Notes: generated from the letters alone by a model not told the origin. A stretch of 64,000 nt of DNA from Ditylenchus dipsaci (GCA_004194705.1 SADC01001311.1:1-64000); one strand, 5' to 3'. Shown: positions 32,698 to 44,160, counted from the first letter of the stretch. A program made the numbers and translations.

Positions 32698-33940
32698 GGT
32701 GCGTGAACGTTTCACCAAAATACGCATATGCGTATTTTAGGACCAAGGCAGTTTTTTTACGTTTTTTCGAAATTTTCAGATTATGCCCGAACTACCAAAA
32801 ACCATCCAAAAGCACTTCAAGTCACCCAAAACCCCAAAACCACCCAAAACACCCAAAACCAGCCAAAAAGCCTCAAATTAACGGTCATTATGTAAAGTAT
32901 TAAATTAACGGATATTGCTCATTTACTCTCTTCCTGAAGGGCCAGCAGCTGTCTCAAAATGGGTGTGCAAAGTAGATTTGTTTTCGACGGACCTGATGCT
33001 AATCCCTATCCAAGTTCCTGCTCATTGGTGTCTGGCAGTGAGTTATTCAGATTGTTGCGTTTGTAGAATTATATGTCTATGATTAAGGTTGTACATGTGC
33101 AAACCGGAGCGATCAGTTACTACGACTCACTACATGGGACGGAAAAGATTGCACCCAAAGACTAAGATAATCGAGGATATTTTTTGTTTTGATGATTGTT
33201 GTTGATTTGCAGGGAGTACTTCTATTTCGAGGCCAAGCAAAGGAAGGTGGATATGAATCCGCTGACATGGGCCGTTTCAAGATCAAATGTATAAGACTGT
33301 TGATTTTGTTACCTGATTGTTAGCACATCTTGTTTTTATTTCAGAAAACACCAAAACAGCTGAACGGGAGTGACTGTGGGATCTTTGCCTGCACCATTGC
33401 CGAGCACGTTGCCAGGAACGCGCCGATGAACTTTAGCCAGTATGATATGAGTGAATTTCGAAGGAAGATGTTAAAAGAAATCAAAGACGGGCGATTGTCT
33501 TAGTTGTTTGTATTTCAGTCTCGTTATTATTGTTGTTGAAGTTCGGATTTCGAATAAACAGTGTGGAATTTAAATTCTAACGACTTACTACAAGGGAATG
33601 GCGAGGAATGATTAGAAACAAGCAGATTTCGACGCATGGAAATGAGCAATATCCGTTAATTTAATACTTTACATAATGACCGTTAATTTGAGGCTTTTTG
33701 GCTGGTTTTGGGTGTTTTTGGGTGGTTTTGGGTGGCTTGAAGTGCTTTGGATGGTTTTTGGTGGTTCGGGCATAATCTGAAAATTTTCGAAAAAACGTAA
33801 AAAAACTGCCTTGGTCCCCATGTTGTTTTTGAACGTTTCACCTAAAATACGCATATGCGTATTTTTGGTGAAACGTTTCACCAAAATACGCATATGCGTA
33901 TTTTCGCATTTGCGTATTTTAGGTGAAACGTCCCTTTACC
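32698..33940. mobile_element. Foldback element carrying a Ulp1 protease gene piece
   Basis: Ends GGTGCGTGAACGTTTCACC and, inverted, GGTAAAGGGACGTTTCACC. GAAAAAAG is duplicated exactly (32690-32697; 33941-33948). Arms of about 220 bp (CAAAATACGCATATGCGTAT; CACCCAAAACCACC; GTTAATTTAATACTTTAC) enclose host-like exons at about 32925-33503 and a poly(A) signal. The target was the GTGACAG array of the preceding element. Confidence 0.92.
32925..33503 (+). pseudogene. Captured 3' part of a Ulp1/SENP (C48) SUMO protease gene
   Basis: Exon about 32925-33037 reads WVCKVDLFSTDLMLIPIQVP then AHWCLA. Exon 33089 to about 33165 reads VVHVQTGAISYYDSLHG. Exon 33213-33288 reads EYFYFEAKQRKVDMNP. Exon 33345-33503 reads KTPKQLNGSDCGIFACTIAE and ends DGRLS*. 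All active-site residues of the family are present: His in AHWC, Asp in YYDSL, Gln in QLNGSDCG and its Cys. Introns and an AATAAA (33553-33558) were carried along, so the copy came from genomic DNA, not mRNA. The N-terminal domain is absent and the frame breaks after YYDSLHG (in-frame TAA), so the copy is probably not functional. Everything lies between the foldback arms. Confidence 0.85.
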
Positions 33941-34179
33941 GAAAAAAGTATTGCCCAACAAAAACTCGCCAACATTAAACTCGCCAACGCATCACAACCC
34001 CCCACTCACACCAAAAATACTTTTTCAGGACTGCTCAAAACCATTTTCAATTCGATTTTGCCATAAAAGGACCAGAAAGGAGATTTCAAGAGGACAAATG
34101 GCTGCATTGTGAGGTGAAGGACAATACAGGGGCTACTTATTTAAGATACTTAGGATCCTTACAAGGAGCATCAACAGTG

Positions 34180-36178
34180 CACGGCGTGTCAAAATTCAAA
34201 AACGTAATCAGAATAGTTCAAACAAAACGCCAAGATTTCAAAAGGCAATTTAAAAATTTTGCTGTGAAAATATTGAGCTTTTTTTTCTTTTCACCAATAG
34301 GACGGATATTCTCAAAATTTAAGGACTAATACAAACCGAAACATAACAGTTTATCCTTCGTAACACAAATTAACAACAATATTTTTTTCTTCTTCAATTT
34401 CAAACTCCATTTCATCATAACGAATTTCCAAGTCACACAAAATATTTCTGATATAGGACTGTTTCATTAAATCTTCTTTCATCACTGTTGACTTTGCAAT
34501 GAAGCGCCTCAATTGATTGTTTTGATAGAAGCCCCAAAATGAATGCTCTTTCATGAAATCAGCTACGTGAAAGCAGAGCAGATGGTTTTAACGTAACAGA
34601 GTAACTAGGACAATATTCTGCAATGATGAGATAGCACATTAATGAAGTAAATGAAATAGTTAATATCTTACTCTGATACAACTGAAATATTGTCTGGTCC
34701 AACTTTTGAACATCACGACTTCTTCTTTCACCAGAAATTCTGCTTTGGCCAAAGATTGCATTTTGCCCAAAAGTGTAAGCAGTAGGCGGAACTGAGAATG
34801 ACATGGTCCATCTTTTATGACATTCGAGATTTCTTCCGGTCCATTACCGCTTAATAGCTTTCGTATGTGGTTTCCTGCAATAGCAACAGATTCCAGAGAT
34901 CGTTTTGCAAAAGGGTTTCCTACTTAAAAAGTCTTCTTTGGGCGATTTGCAGAGAAGGCAGGGATGAGACGACGACGCACCAAGATGACCATAGACTGCA
35001 CAAAGAAATTTGATGTCTCCAGTTGAAAACCTCATCAAAGAGTCAGAGATCATCAGAGAGTCCAACTAGAAGAAGAGAATTTGCCGAATTTGGTAGCCTT
35101 ACATTTCCTGACATTACGTTTTTACATTACGATGAAGCCGTTCCTCCAAATAAATTTGATGTTGGCCAACCAGATAAAACACTTCCCCCCGACGACGGAA
35201 GAGATGATTTGCAGCTGATTGCCGAATTGCTTCACTAAGTCACGCACTTTTTTGTTCGAAGCGAAGATATCTTTACCAAGCTATAATTATAAACTTTTTT
35301 TTAAATGGTTTCCTGGGATGTATCCTACCTTGATCAGATCAGTTTTCAATGCACATCTCTGTCTCCAGCTCAGTCGACTTCCTAGCAGCTTAAGATCATC
35401 AATTGGTGAAAGCTTAGAGACAACGAAAGGAGGAGGCTTAGTGCTGATTTCATACACAAGCGATTTTCCAACATCTTCACAGATTTGTCAAATTCTGATC
35501 TTGTGGGAGGATTACCAGCTTTGTCCAGAAAATGTCTCGAAATCATCGATATACCTGAATACAAGAAAAATAGTCAAATTTTTCCATGGTCAAAAATCTC
35601 AAAACCACGGACTTTTTTTAACTTTCTATATACCAAAATGAAGCCCGCAATCTCTACTACAAGATCCTCAGAGGGATTTTCGAAATTCCAGAATTTTCCG
35701 TAGTTATAACCATTTTAAGCCAAAAAACCATGGTTTTTGACTGGAAAATACTAACTTTCGAGATCGCGCCGTATAAAAAGTTAAAATTTCGTATTAATTG
35801 GAGCGATATTGCACATACATACGCCAAAATTAACGGGCTATTACGCTAACGATTTTGTTTTAGCGTTTGTATAAAAAACAGAAGCTCAGTGTAGTTTTAG
35901 CACACAACTCAGTGAATTTTTTCAGTGATCTTTTCATAAAATAAATTTGTGGCAACCAAATTCGCTATCTTTTGTTTGCAAGTGATGGCTCGATAGAAAG
36001 CCCGAAAAACAGCGAATCTCACCAGTTTAAGATAAACACAAAAAACACAAACGGAATGGACATAATTCAGTAATACAAACCAAAAGAAAAAATCCATTGA
36101 AAATTGCTGCTTTTTTCAATTACGCATTTCGCTCAAAATTTCTCTACTGATTACGTTTTTGAATTTTGACACGCCGTG
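34180..36178 (-). mobile_element. 2.0 kb TIR transposon with an unfamiliar multi-exon protein
   Basis: TIRs of about 32 bp: CACGGCGTGTCAAAATTCAA at the left and its inverse at the right. AGTG flanks both ends (34176-34179; 36179-36182). A related inverted sequence near 38316-38345 shows the site without the insert. Flanks 33991-34175 and 36183-36370 hold no recognisable gene. Confidence 0.85.
34351..35564 (-). CDS. Transposon-encoded protein, superfamily not identified
   Basis: On the minus strand, coding exons run from about 35564 down. LVYEISTKPPPFVVSKLSP and LSWRQRCALKTDLIK end at donor GTAGGA (35328). LGKDIFASNKKVRDLVKQFG follows TTATAG (35280). GDIKFLCAVYGHLGASSSHP with CLLCKSPKEDFL follows TTCTAG (about 35066). 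HIRKLLSGNGPEEISNVIKD and VMFKSWTRQYFS follow ATTGCAG (about 34879). The last exon has HLLCFHVADFMKEHSFWGFY. The CxxC block and the His...His...Glu-type end remind me of uncharacterised metazoan transposon proteins, but I cannot name the superfamily or point to a catalytic triad. Frame slips are likely (for example at the G6 run near 35187). Confidence 0.6.
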
Positions 36179-36374
36179 AGTGGGTCACGCCTTATAGATA
36201 AATCAATAAATAAGTGCCAAAATTACTATTTTAATAGATAAGCTGGCTCAATTCTATATAGGATAGTCTGAAATAGGTGCTGCAATAAAATTGAATAAAA
36301 CTTGAAAAATGTATCCACAAAAATATAAAAATTACAATATTTCAGATATTTGACATAGGTTGATCTTTCAACTA

Positions 36375-36810
36375 GCCATATCTTGAGATTAGGATTATCG
36401 AATCGAACGTTCGATTTCGAAAATTGTTCGAAATGTTCGAGATTTTTTCGACGTTCGACTACAAACCGAACGTTCGTTCGAAAATTTTCGAACCCGAACT
36501 TCGAACCGAACGTTCGATTCGAAATATATCGAATTTCGTGCAAAATACTTTCAGTAAGAACTTAGAAACACGAAAAAGATTTGACCAAAACATGCGCAGC
36601 ATCATAAAAATGCATCAAAAATGGATTGGGCTCGTTTTGAAGTTCAAATTCGAAAAAAGGCAAAATTTTCAAATCGAACGTTTGAAAATTTTCGAATTCA
36701 AACATCGAATCGAACGAACGTTCGAAAATTTTCGAACCCGAACTTCGAACCGAACGTCCGTTCGAAAATTTCCAAACTCGAAATTCGAACCCTACTTGAG
36801 ATCCAACGTA
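36375..36810. repeat. CGAACGTTCG-rich palindromic repeat field
   Basis: About ten occurrences of GAACGTTCG or AACCGAACG spaced 15-60 bases, mixed with TTCGAAAATTTTCGAA. Both strands give open but repetitive frames. Confidence 0.75.
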
Positions 36811-37054
36811 AAAGTCACAGATCTGTAACTCTAAACTCACTCAGAATTGTCTCTTCTTTTAAATGAGACCAAGACTTGACGTTTGGAAAATACTGAAGAA
36901 ACCAAAAAGTGGCCTAGTTTAGAGAAAATGCCTTTTAAAAATCTTTGTTCTTGTAGTTTTTGTGAAATCTCAATTTTCCAGAAATTTTTGTCCCGGTTCG
37001 CAAAAACTGGTTATACCAAAACATTCAGCATGATAAATGCTACAACGTGGTATA

Positions 37055-38205
37055 CACTCCGTTCAATAATTATAGAGCCACCCTAATTTTTGGGTTTTGA
37101 GTGAGTAACATCCATTTTTTGTCAAACTTTGACTACAAAAAGATGTCTTCTAACGAGAAAACACCAATGTAGTTGTAAGAATCGAACTTTAAATAGCGCA
37201 CTCTTTTTTTGTCGAGAAAGTCGAAAAATGACCGTTCAATAATTATAGAGCCACCTGCTAGTTCTATTCATAAATGTTGACAGATGGCTTTTATTTCATA
37301 AACAATGAACAGGATGTAATCCCTGTTCCCCAGCTACAATTTGGTAGGTCAAACTTTTTTTTTTGAATTATTCTACGAAAAGTTATGACCATCAAGATAA
37401 AAGCGTCGGTTTTTAGTCAAAATAAAGGGAAATCTAAGGAAAATGACTGCTTAGCCACATAAATAATAGCTTTTCTCAAAAAAATGTCGATGAAAAGATG
37501 ACATTCATTGCACCATTCGAAAGCTCTTTGATCTCTCTACAAAATGACATGTCGACTATCTGTTTATATAAATACAGAGCTGAGAACCGGACGGTTAAAG
37601 TTAAAAAAAGTGAAAAACCCCTCTTTTTGCCTTATTTTTAGCCTTTTTTGTCTTGTCGAAATTCAACCGTCCGTTTCTCAGCTCTGTATTTTTATAAACA
37701 GATAGTCGACATGTCATTTTGTAGAGAGATCAAAGAGCTTTCGAATGGTGCAATGGATGTAATCTTTTCATCGACATTTGTTGAGAAAAGCTATTATTTA
37801 TGTGGCTAAACAGTCATTTTCCTTAGATTTTCCTTTATTTTGACTAGAAATCGACGCTTTTATCTTGATGGTCATAACTTTTCGTAGAATAATTCAAAAA
37901 AAAAGTTTGACCTACCAAATTGTAGCTGAGGAACAGGGCTTTCATCCTGTTTATTGCTTATGAAATAAAAGCCATCTGTCAACATGTATGAATAGAACTA
38001 GCAGGTGGCTCTATAATTATTGAACGGTCATTTTTCGACTTTCTCGACAAAAAAAGAGTGCGCTATTTTAAAGTTCGATTCTTTCAACTACATTGGTGTT
38101 TTCTCGTTAAAAGACATCTTTTTGTAGTCAAAGTTTGACAAAAAATGGATGTTACTCACTCAAAACCCAAAATTAGGGGTGGCTCTATAATTATTGAACG
38201 GAGTG
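37055..38205. mobile_element. Tc1-like foldback, 1151 bp, near-perfect palindrome
   Basis: TIR CACTCCGTTCAATAATTATA at both ends, with TA on each side (37053-37054; 38206-38207). Arms extend about 550 bp to the centre near 37630. Outside, a 50 bp direct repeat (ATTCAGCATGA...GCTACAACGTGGTATA) lies at 37020-37052 and 38281-38312. Confidence 0.88.
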
Positions 38206-38339
38206 TATCTTGGTATATTTTTTTGAATGTTGATTTTCCAAAAAATTTGGCCCTGTTCGCGAAAAGTGGATATACCGTAAGATTCAGCATGAAAATGCTA
38301 CAACGTGGTATATCACGTTTATCTATAAGTGCGTGACCA

Positions 38340-39230
38340 CTGTTGATGCTCTCTTCTTAGAGTATTAATTCTCTAAGCGTTGAGGTTCACCGACAAACCA
38401 GCAACTTTGGGTGGAGGGAAAGTATACATAGTTCACTATATCGATGATGTCTAGCCGAGTGGATCTCGAGGTGTTTACGTGTAGGCCACAGCGTGTGGCT
38501 GCAGTTTTCGATTGCTGAGCCTATGTCTCGGCCTGGAACAAGAGGGGATAAGCTGCTCTTAAAAAAGACGAGGGTTTTTTTATCAAGTTCTCTGACTACT
38601 AGGTCAAAAAACCATCTAGCAATCGATTGCGATTAGTTTCAGCACTGTTTCACTGTCAGCGAATGTCCTAATTTTGTGATTTCATGCATATGACAAAATT
38701 GCGTAGATGGCATGGAATTGGACATAGTTGAGTGTTTTTTTTAATTCTAACCGTAACTAAGTATTACTTTCTTCTAAGTTTGAAAGCTCAAATGAAAGAT
38801 TAGAAACTTGGCTAGAGTCTTGTATATGAAACGTGTGACTTATAAAAAAAGTCGGATAATATCAGTTACACCAAAGAAAACCCCAAAAAACCATAAGATT
38901 TTCAAAAATTTAGCCGATTTTGTCCCGTAAATAAGCTCCAGTACGTGTGTAACCCTGTGATGATAATCTTGTGAAATAGCCAAGAGTGTAAGCATCATTT
39001 TGACACCAAACTCGTGAAAAAAATGAGATGAAAAGGGGCAGCCGAATCTGTGACCTAGGCGACGCGTATATAAGGTTGCCCGCTCCTTTAATGGTATAGT
39101 AGTTTTTTTGAGATGCTATCTTAATTAATGTAGTATGTTATTGTATTTCACATGACTTACTTATTCTTAAACGAGATAAATATATGTATTCTTTTGCAAA
39201 AAAAACTTAGAAATTATAGAAAAGATTTTA
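38340..39230. other. Unassigned spacer with a tRNA-like A-box
   Basis: No coding exon was recognised. TAGCCGAGTGGATC at 38452-38465 matches a Leu/Ser-type A box, but the expected T arm is poor. AGGTCACAGATTCGGCTGCC (inverted, about 39030-39055) belongs to the GTCGCC-TAGGTCACAGGTTCGA repeat also seen near 44615 and 46435. Confidence 0.4.
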
Positions 39231-39244
39231 AATGTATATTTGTG

Positions 39245-39430
39245 GGTTTCGCCATGGCAAGTTCTGCGTTGGCGAGTTTTTCGTTGGCGAGTTTTCGCCG
39301 TTGGTGAGTTTTCCGTTGGCGAGTTTTTTACGTTGGCGAGTTTTTCGTTGGCGAGATTGGCTGTTGGCGAGATTTAACGATGGCGAGTCTTTTACGTTGG
39401 CGAGTTTTCGCGTTGGCGAGTTGGTTGCGT
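39245..39430. repeat. Tandem GTTGGCGAGTTTT array (right partner)
   Basis: Twelve or so units, inverse of 31735-31860, with GTTGGCGAG constant and the spacer variable. Confidence 0.85.
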
Positions 39431-39529
39431 TTCCCAAAAATTTGAATTCCAAGTACAAAAAAAAAGAAATTTTGTGCGAAAACCATTTTTACGATCACAG
39501 GATAACTTCAACCGCCCAGAAACCCGTGC

Positions 39530-39880
39530 CAGAGTGACCGAAAGCTAATAAAATCTGGTTTTGAGGGGGTTTACTAAAGGGGGACAATATTTTTGCGAAA
39601 AAAACGATAGAGCGAATCAGAATCGCAATGCGATCGGGTGAATCACTCAGAATTACACCACGAATATCCAAAACTATTCCAAACTACTCCAGCGACTCGA
39701 AAACACTGTTTAGGATGGTTTGTAGTGGTTCGGGATGTTCGATGGTGAGATTCTGAGCGATTCATATGATCACATTGCGATTCTGATTCGCTCAATCGTT
39801 TTTTTGCAAAAAGTTGGTCCCCCTTTAGTAAACCCCAAAAACCAGATTTTATTGGCCTTTGGTCACTGGGGCATGAGATT
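39530..39880. mobile_element. Palindromic MITE related to 8782-9178 and 32050-32350
   Basis: AAAATCTGGTTTTGAGGGGGTTTACTAAAG at the left returns inverted at 39815-39855, with GATTCTGAGCGATTCA near the centre. A good tRNA B-box, ACAGGTTCGAATCC (39911-39924), follows on the + strand. Confidence 0.7.
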
Positions 39881-40019
39881 GGTCCTTCGAAAATTAAGTC
39901 CCTAATAGGTTACAGGTTCGAATCCGGTCGTGGCAAAATATTTCTTCCTGGCTAAAATAGCTTTGAACGGACCTGTAAGCTTCAGGGTGAATAGTGAGAC
40001 AATCTGAAATCTGCTCAAA

Positions 40020-40165
40020 CGGGTATCCGGCGGCGATTTTAAAAAAGCCCGGAACATTTTTGTGCCGTCGGCGGCGGCGCTCGCGGCGGCTGTAAATTTT
40101 CAATTCGGCGGTGGCAGCAGACGAAATGTCGCCGCCGGCGGTGGCGCCGGCGGCGACGAGGGCGT
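40020..40165. repeat. GC-rich GGCGGCGGC array
   Basis: CCGGCGGCGATTTT, GTCGGCGGCGGCGCTCGCGG, GCCGCCGGCGGTGGC: similar in type to the arrays at 8140-8275 but without a clear inverted partner here. The sequence to 40915 is AT-rich with nothing assignable. Confidence 0.65.
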
Positions 40166-40919
40166 TGGCAAAAACTGTTGGGTACTGTTAAATAGTATCC
40201 AAAAATAGTACACAAAAAAAAAAAAAACAATCAGTTCCACTAAAGAATCAGTTCCACCCGTTTCAAGTAAAGTCTAGCCACACTTGTACCAGTTTCAACT
40301 TGAAACTTTCAAGTCGCTTTACGATAAATAAAATATTTCTAAACCAGTGTTTGTAATCGTACTTTTTTTTAAGAGGTGCCCTATTTTTGGGACCCAAATC
40401 TTTTTTTTTTAGAAGTTTTTAGCCAAAATCTTTTTTTTTTTCGCTCCAAATAGCAATAAGCAGTGGATAAAATAAAATAAAATCTTTTTTTTTACCCAAA
40501 TGTCCTTTTTCGAAAATTTTTATTACGAACCCTATTCTAAACGCTAGGAGTAGAGCGACATATGATGGTTCCTTACATTCAAAACTTTTTATTTTTTTGC
40601 AATAAAAAAGGTATGTCTTTAAGCTGAGGCACCCTGGTAGCTAAAATTTTCCATGAATCCAAATTACGAACATAGTTTTAAAAACGCCCATAAATAAAAA
40701 TTACTTGTTGTTATTGATGCAAAAAATGGCTGAAACCGGCAGAACGAAGAAAAGATGTTTACTGAAGTTCACTAACTAAAATGAAATTCGTCGTAAAGCA
40801 ATAATGACCAGTAAGGATTTGAATCAAACACGTTATTTTGCCAAACATTTTTGGCGTAAAGTTTGCGATGAAACTTCAAATTATGAATTTTTCTGTAATG
40901 TTCACAGTCAGGAGCGTAC

Positions 40920-41100
40920 TTTCACCCTTACCTAGGTTTACCTCTCTACCTTTACCTTTTAGCCTTACCTTTAGCAATAATATTCACCCTTACCTTTACC
41001 TTTTACCGCTACTTCAACCTTCAGCTTTAGGAACAAGGTTACTTTTACCCTTACCTCTACTTTTACATTTAGCAATAAGCTTTACCTTTACCCACAGGCG
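40920..41100. repeat. TTTACCCTTACC pyrimidine-rich repeat
   Basis: A degenerate tandem tract of TTACCTTTA. After it (41105-41465) are three TTTTACCTACACCRTTTTTCAAA units and G/C homopolymer runs. Confidence 0.6.
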
Positions 41101-42237
41101 TAGTCAGAAATTTCTGACAGGGGGGGGAGGATAGGTACACCAAAATTTTCAGGCCATTTTACCTACACCATTTTTCAAATTTTGAGGCCATTTTAACTAC
41201 ATCGTTTTTCAAAATTTCAAGTCTATTTTACCTACACCGTTTTTCAAAATTTCAAGTCCATTTTACCTTCATCTTTTTGAAAAAAATCTGAAGTGGGGCA
41301 CCAATCAGGGAAAATATCTAAAACCCCCCAAAAAATTTGGTTGATCTTGGTAACATTAGGAAAAGAGTCGAAAAATTTCCATCCTGACGGGGGGGGCGTT
41401 TACAAATAAGGAAAAAAAATTGACAGGGGGGGGGGGTGGAGAGTAGGGACCACGTGCCCCCCCCTTTTTTTTGATTTGGCTTATTAAGGACCATGCTTTT
41501 TGCGCACAGTGGAATGTGCAAAATTTGAATTGGCGGAGGAAACTTCTCTTTCTTCTATCATTGTACTCTTTCGAGTCGTTTCGAATTACTCGAAAGAGTA
41601 CATTGAAGGCGCGTCCCCAATGCAGCATTCTCACTCTCACTCGCACATTTGGGACACCCGTTCATTCTCACTAGCACTCTGCCCCAATGCGTAATGAAAA
41701 AAACGCTCACTCTCACTCGCACTCTGCTTCTCACTCTCACTTGCACCCTGTCCCCAATGATGAGATGTAAAGTGAAGTATAGACTTCAAAGCAGACTTCA
41801 CTCTAAAAGTGATAAGAAATTGTCACTCGCAGTCCATATATGGACTGCGAGTTTTATTTGCACTCTCACTTTCACTCTGTCCCCAATGGGACTTTTCATG
41901 CTCTGCACTCAGACCATTTTAGAAAACTATTTGAGCGCTCCAGGGCATGTTTCAGACCTGCTTTTACGGCCGTTAAGCGCTTTTTTATCTAGTCGAAATA
42001 TATGAACTCTCTGTTCGACTTGTTTTGATTCATTCTCAGGATACATAAACCAACCGGACCATTTAAAATTATTCCAAGTGAGCCTGAACCACTTTAAACT
42101 AGAGACACCGACGATCGATATATCGTATCGAAACATCGTTACATCGGTCCCAATTTTGCTAAAAAAAACATCGCATCGTTAAATCATGGCCCATTTAAAG
42201 GGGGTAAGACTTTAGGGGGGGTGGTAAATTTGACACA

Positions 42238-42909
42238 AAATGCCCAACTTCGCGAGTCTCTAAAATTTTTATTTTTTTACTTTCTTAAATATTTCCTTTT
42301 ACAAACTTGCTCTATGCAAATGTTCCCCGCGGTTAAGAATAATTTCAGGACTTTATAAAAAAACTTTTTTTGAAATTTTTCCGCACCATGATACCGGTAT
42401 CATGGTTTTTCCTATTTTATTAAGATTTCACCTAGAATTACCAACCCGACGCATAACTTTATTGGCATAAGTAACAACACCAACAAATGAAACACCAATA
42501 ATGTAACAACGTCGAATAGCGTAAGGCAGGCCAGGCGTTCTTCCACTTCGTCCACCAGTTGCCTCAGTGGATCTTCAGCGTTATACGATGATGAAGAAGA
42601 AGCGAGCTTCGAGGATGAAGCCATGGAGAATAGAGTTGTTGTTATATTATTGGCGTTTCATTTGTTTGGTGTTGTTGCTTATGCCAATAAAGTTATGCGT
42701 CGGGTTGGTAATTCTAGGTGAAATCTTGATAAAATAGGAAAAACCATGATACCGGTATCACGGCGCGGAAAAATTTCGAAATTTTTTTTATATATAGTTC
42801 GGAAATTATTCTTAACCGCGGGGAACATTTGCATAGAGCAAGTTTGTAAAAGGTAATATTTGAGAAAGTAAAAAAATAAAAATTTTAGAGACTCGCGAAG
42901 TAGGGCATT
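42238..42909. repeat. Palindrome with arms of about 250 bp
   Basis: Arms CTTCGCGAGTCTCTAAAATT...GATACCGGTATCATGG...ACCAACCCGACGCATAACTT are inverse of 42660-42909. Confidence 0.85.
42412..42624 (-). CDS. Unrecognised ORF in a palindrome loop
   Basis: 71 codons from MASSSKLASSSSSYNAEDPL, then QLVDEVEERLACLTLFDVV and a hydrophobic tail that runs into the palindrome arm. Only about the first 40 residues lie in unique loop sequence, with better codon use than the surroundings; they may be a captured 5' coding piece. No homology recognised. Confidence 0.3.
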   Translation of the reverse strand: MASSSKLASSSSSYNAEDPLRQLVDEVEERLACLTLFDVVTLLVFHLLVLLLMPIKLCVGLVILGEILIK

Positions 42910-43079
42910 TTGTGTCAAATTTCACATCATGTCATCTTCGTAACCATCCTATCTATCAGAAGAAGTTCGAAGCGATGGAGCAGATAGAAGAAGCCAAGAA
43001 GGAGTCCATGGTGCAAGGATTAGAGAAAATCATTGTCAGAAGATCAAGCATTACCTTACTATTTTTCTAGCCTCTTGCT

Positions 43080-44160
43080 TCACAGTTTCCGATTTATCAG
43101 CACTCGATCGGAAGATAATGCACCTTATTGCCTGCCAGAACTTGCCTTTTGCCGTTGTCGAAGCGGAGACTTTCGAGCCGATTTTATCTGCAAGTGACAG
43201 GGAAGGATTGAAAGGAAGTGAGCACTATAGCAAGTGGGTGATGCTCGCGTCTACGCAGCCGTTAAGAAAGAAGTGCAGTATCGTCTCGACAAATGTTGTG
43301 CTCTATCATTCAGTCTGATATCTGGTCTGGGCAACAGAAAGCTTCATAAAGTAAATCAGCGTTTCAACAAAGAAGTACTAATTTGTAGGACTGACAACAA
43401 GCATTTTGGTTTGACTACACACGGAATTGACTCTGAATGGAATCGTCACAAATTTGTTTTTTGTGTCCGTCATTTTCCAGGTATTCTCCATACTTTCTTT
43501 CCCTTTCTCTGAGAATCTAGGAAATCATAATTTCGAAAGAATTGGGAATATTGCTCTCAAGATAATGAAAGAGTGGTGGATTGGTGAAGCACAACAGCAT
43601 GTTTTTCTGCGTGACGAAGGATCCGATATGAAAAAGTAAAAGATTGTAATTTGGCAACAACTCACTGGAACGATTTCTTTTTGTTTAGGCTTTCGAAGAA
43701 TTCGGATATCAACATGCGGATTGTGGCGCCCATAAATTGAATCTTGTGGTCACCAATTCCTTCTTCAAGAATCCAGTAATCAAGACAATCTTGGAATCGT
43801 GCCGAAAGCTTGTCGGCCACTTCGATCATTCTCTGCTTGCCAAGGGTTTGCTGAAAAATGAACAGAAGAGTGCAAACTTACCATTGCACAGCATTTTGCA
43901 GGTAACTGTTGCTTTTATTAACATGTTTTTGCTTATCAATGCCGATTTTCGAAATGAGCCTACAAGGTAGAACTCCAGCTACTACTAGGGTCGACACTTA
44001 CTGGAGCAAAAGAGCCATTGAACTCTACTTGGTGAAGCACAAAAAAACTAAATATTACGAAGAGGAAAAGGACGGAGTTTACGCTTGATAAGTGGAAGCT
44101 GCTGGAAAAAGTTGTCAACCTTCTCGAGCCGTTGGAGTCCTCTAATTCTCGCTATTGAAA
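43080..44160 (+). pseudogene. Broken hAT-superfamily transposase
   Basis: Segments in order: LSALDRKIMHLIACQNLPFA with VVEAETF (hAT helical region), FERIGNIALKIMKEWW, then about 43690-43900 FEEFGYQHADCGAHKLNLVV (the typical CxAHxLNL block) and IKTILESCRKLVGHFDHS, then DKWKLLEKVVNLLEPLE (C-terminal dimerisation-type motif). Frames change several times and stops intervene. hAT transposases cut and paste with an RNase-H fold; this copy could not. Confidence 0.78.

Noticed and set aside
32318..32746. Long minus-strand ORFs with repeated FSVTDSL or SQIHFFL
   Set aside because: They are translations of the AAAAAGTGAATCTGTGACAG array; the unit length keeps the frame open by chance.
35023..35238. 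+ strand ORF (PDITFLHYDEAVPPNKFDVG) inside the 34180-36178 element
   Set aside because: Although protein-like, it lies antisense to a continuous set of spliced minus-strand exons with good acceptors and donors. I prefer the minus-strand gene.
36424..36866. ORFs of 80-134 codons with NRTFVRKFSNPNFEPN repeats
   Set aside because: Derived from the GAACGTTCG field; repeated wording and overlap in several frames argue against a gene.
38448..38525. Functional tRNA-Leu or tRNA-Ser
   Set aside because: Only the A box fits; acceptor, anticodon and T stems do not pair.
40838..41134. ORF ending in PLPLLLHLAISFTFTH, possible membrane protein
   Set aside because: The sequence is a TTTACC pyrimidine tract; low complexity explains the hydrophobic frame.
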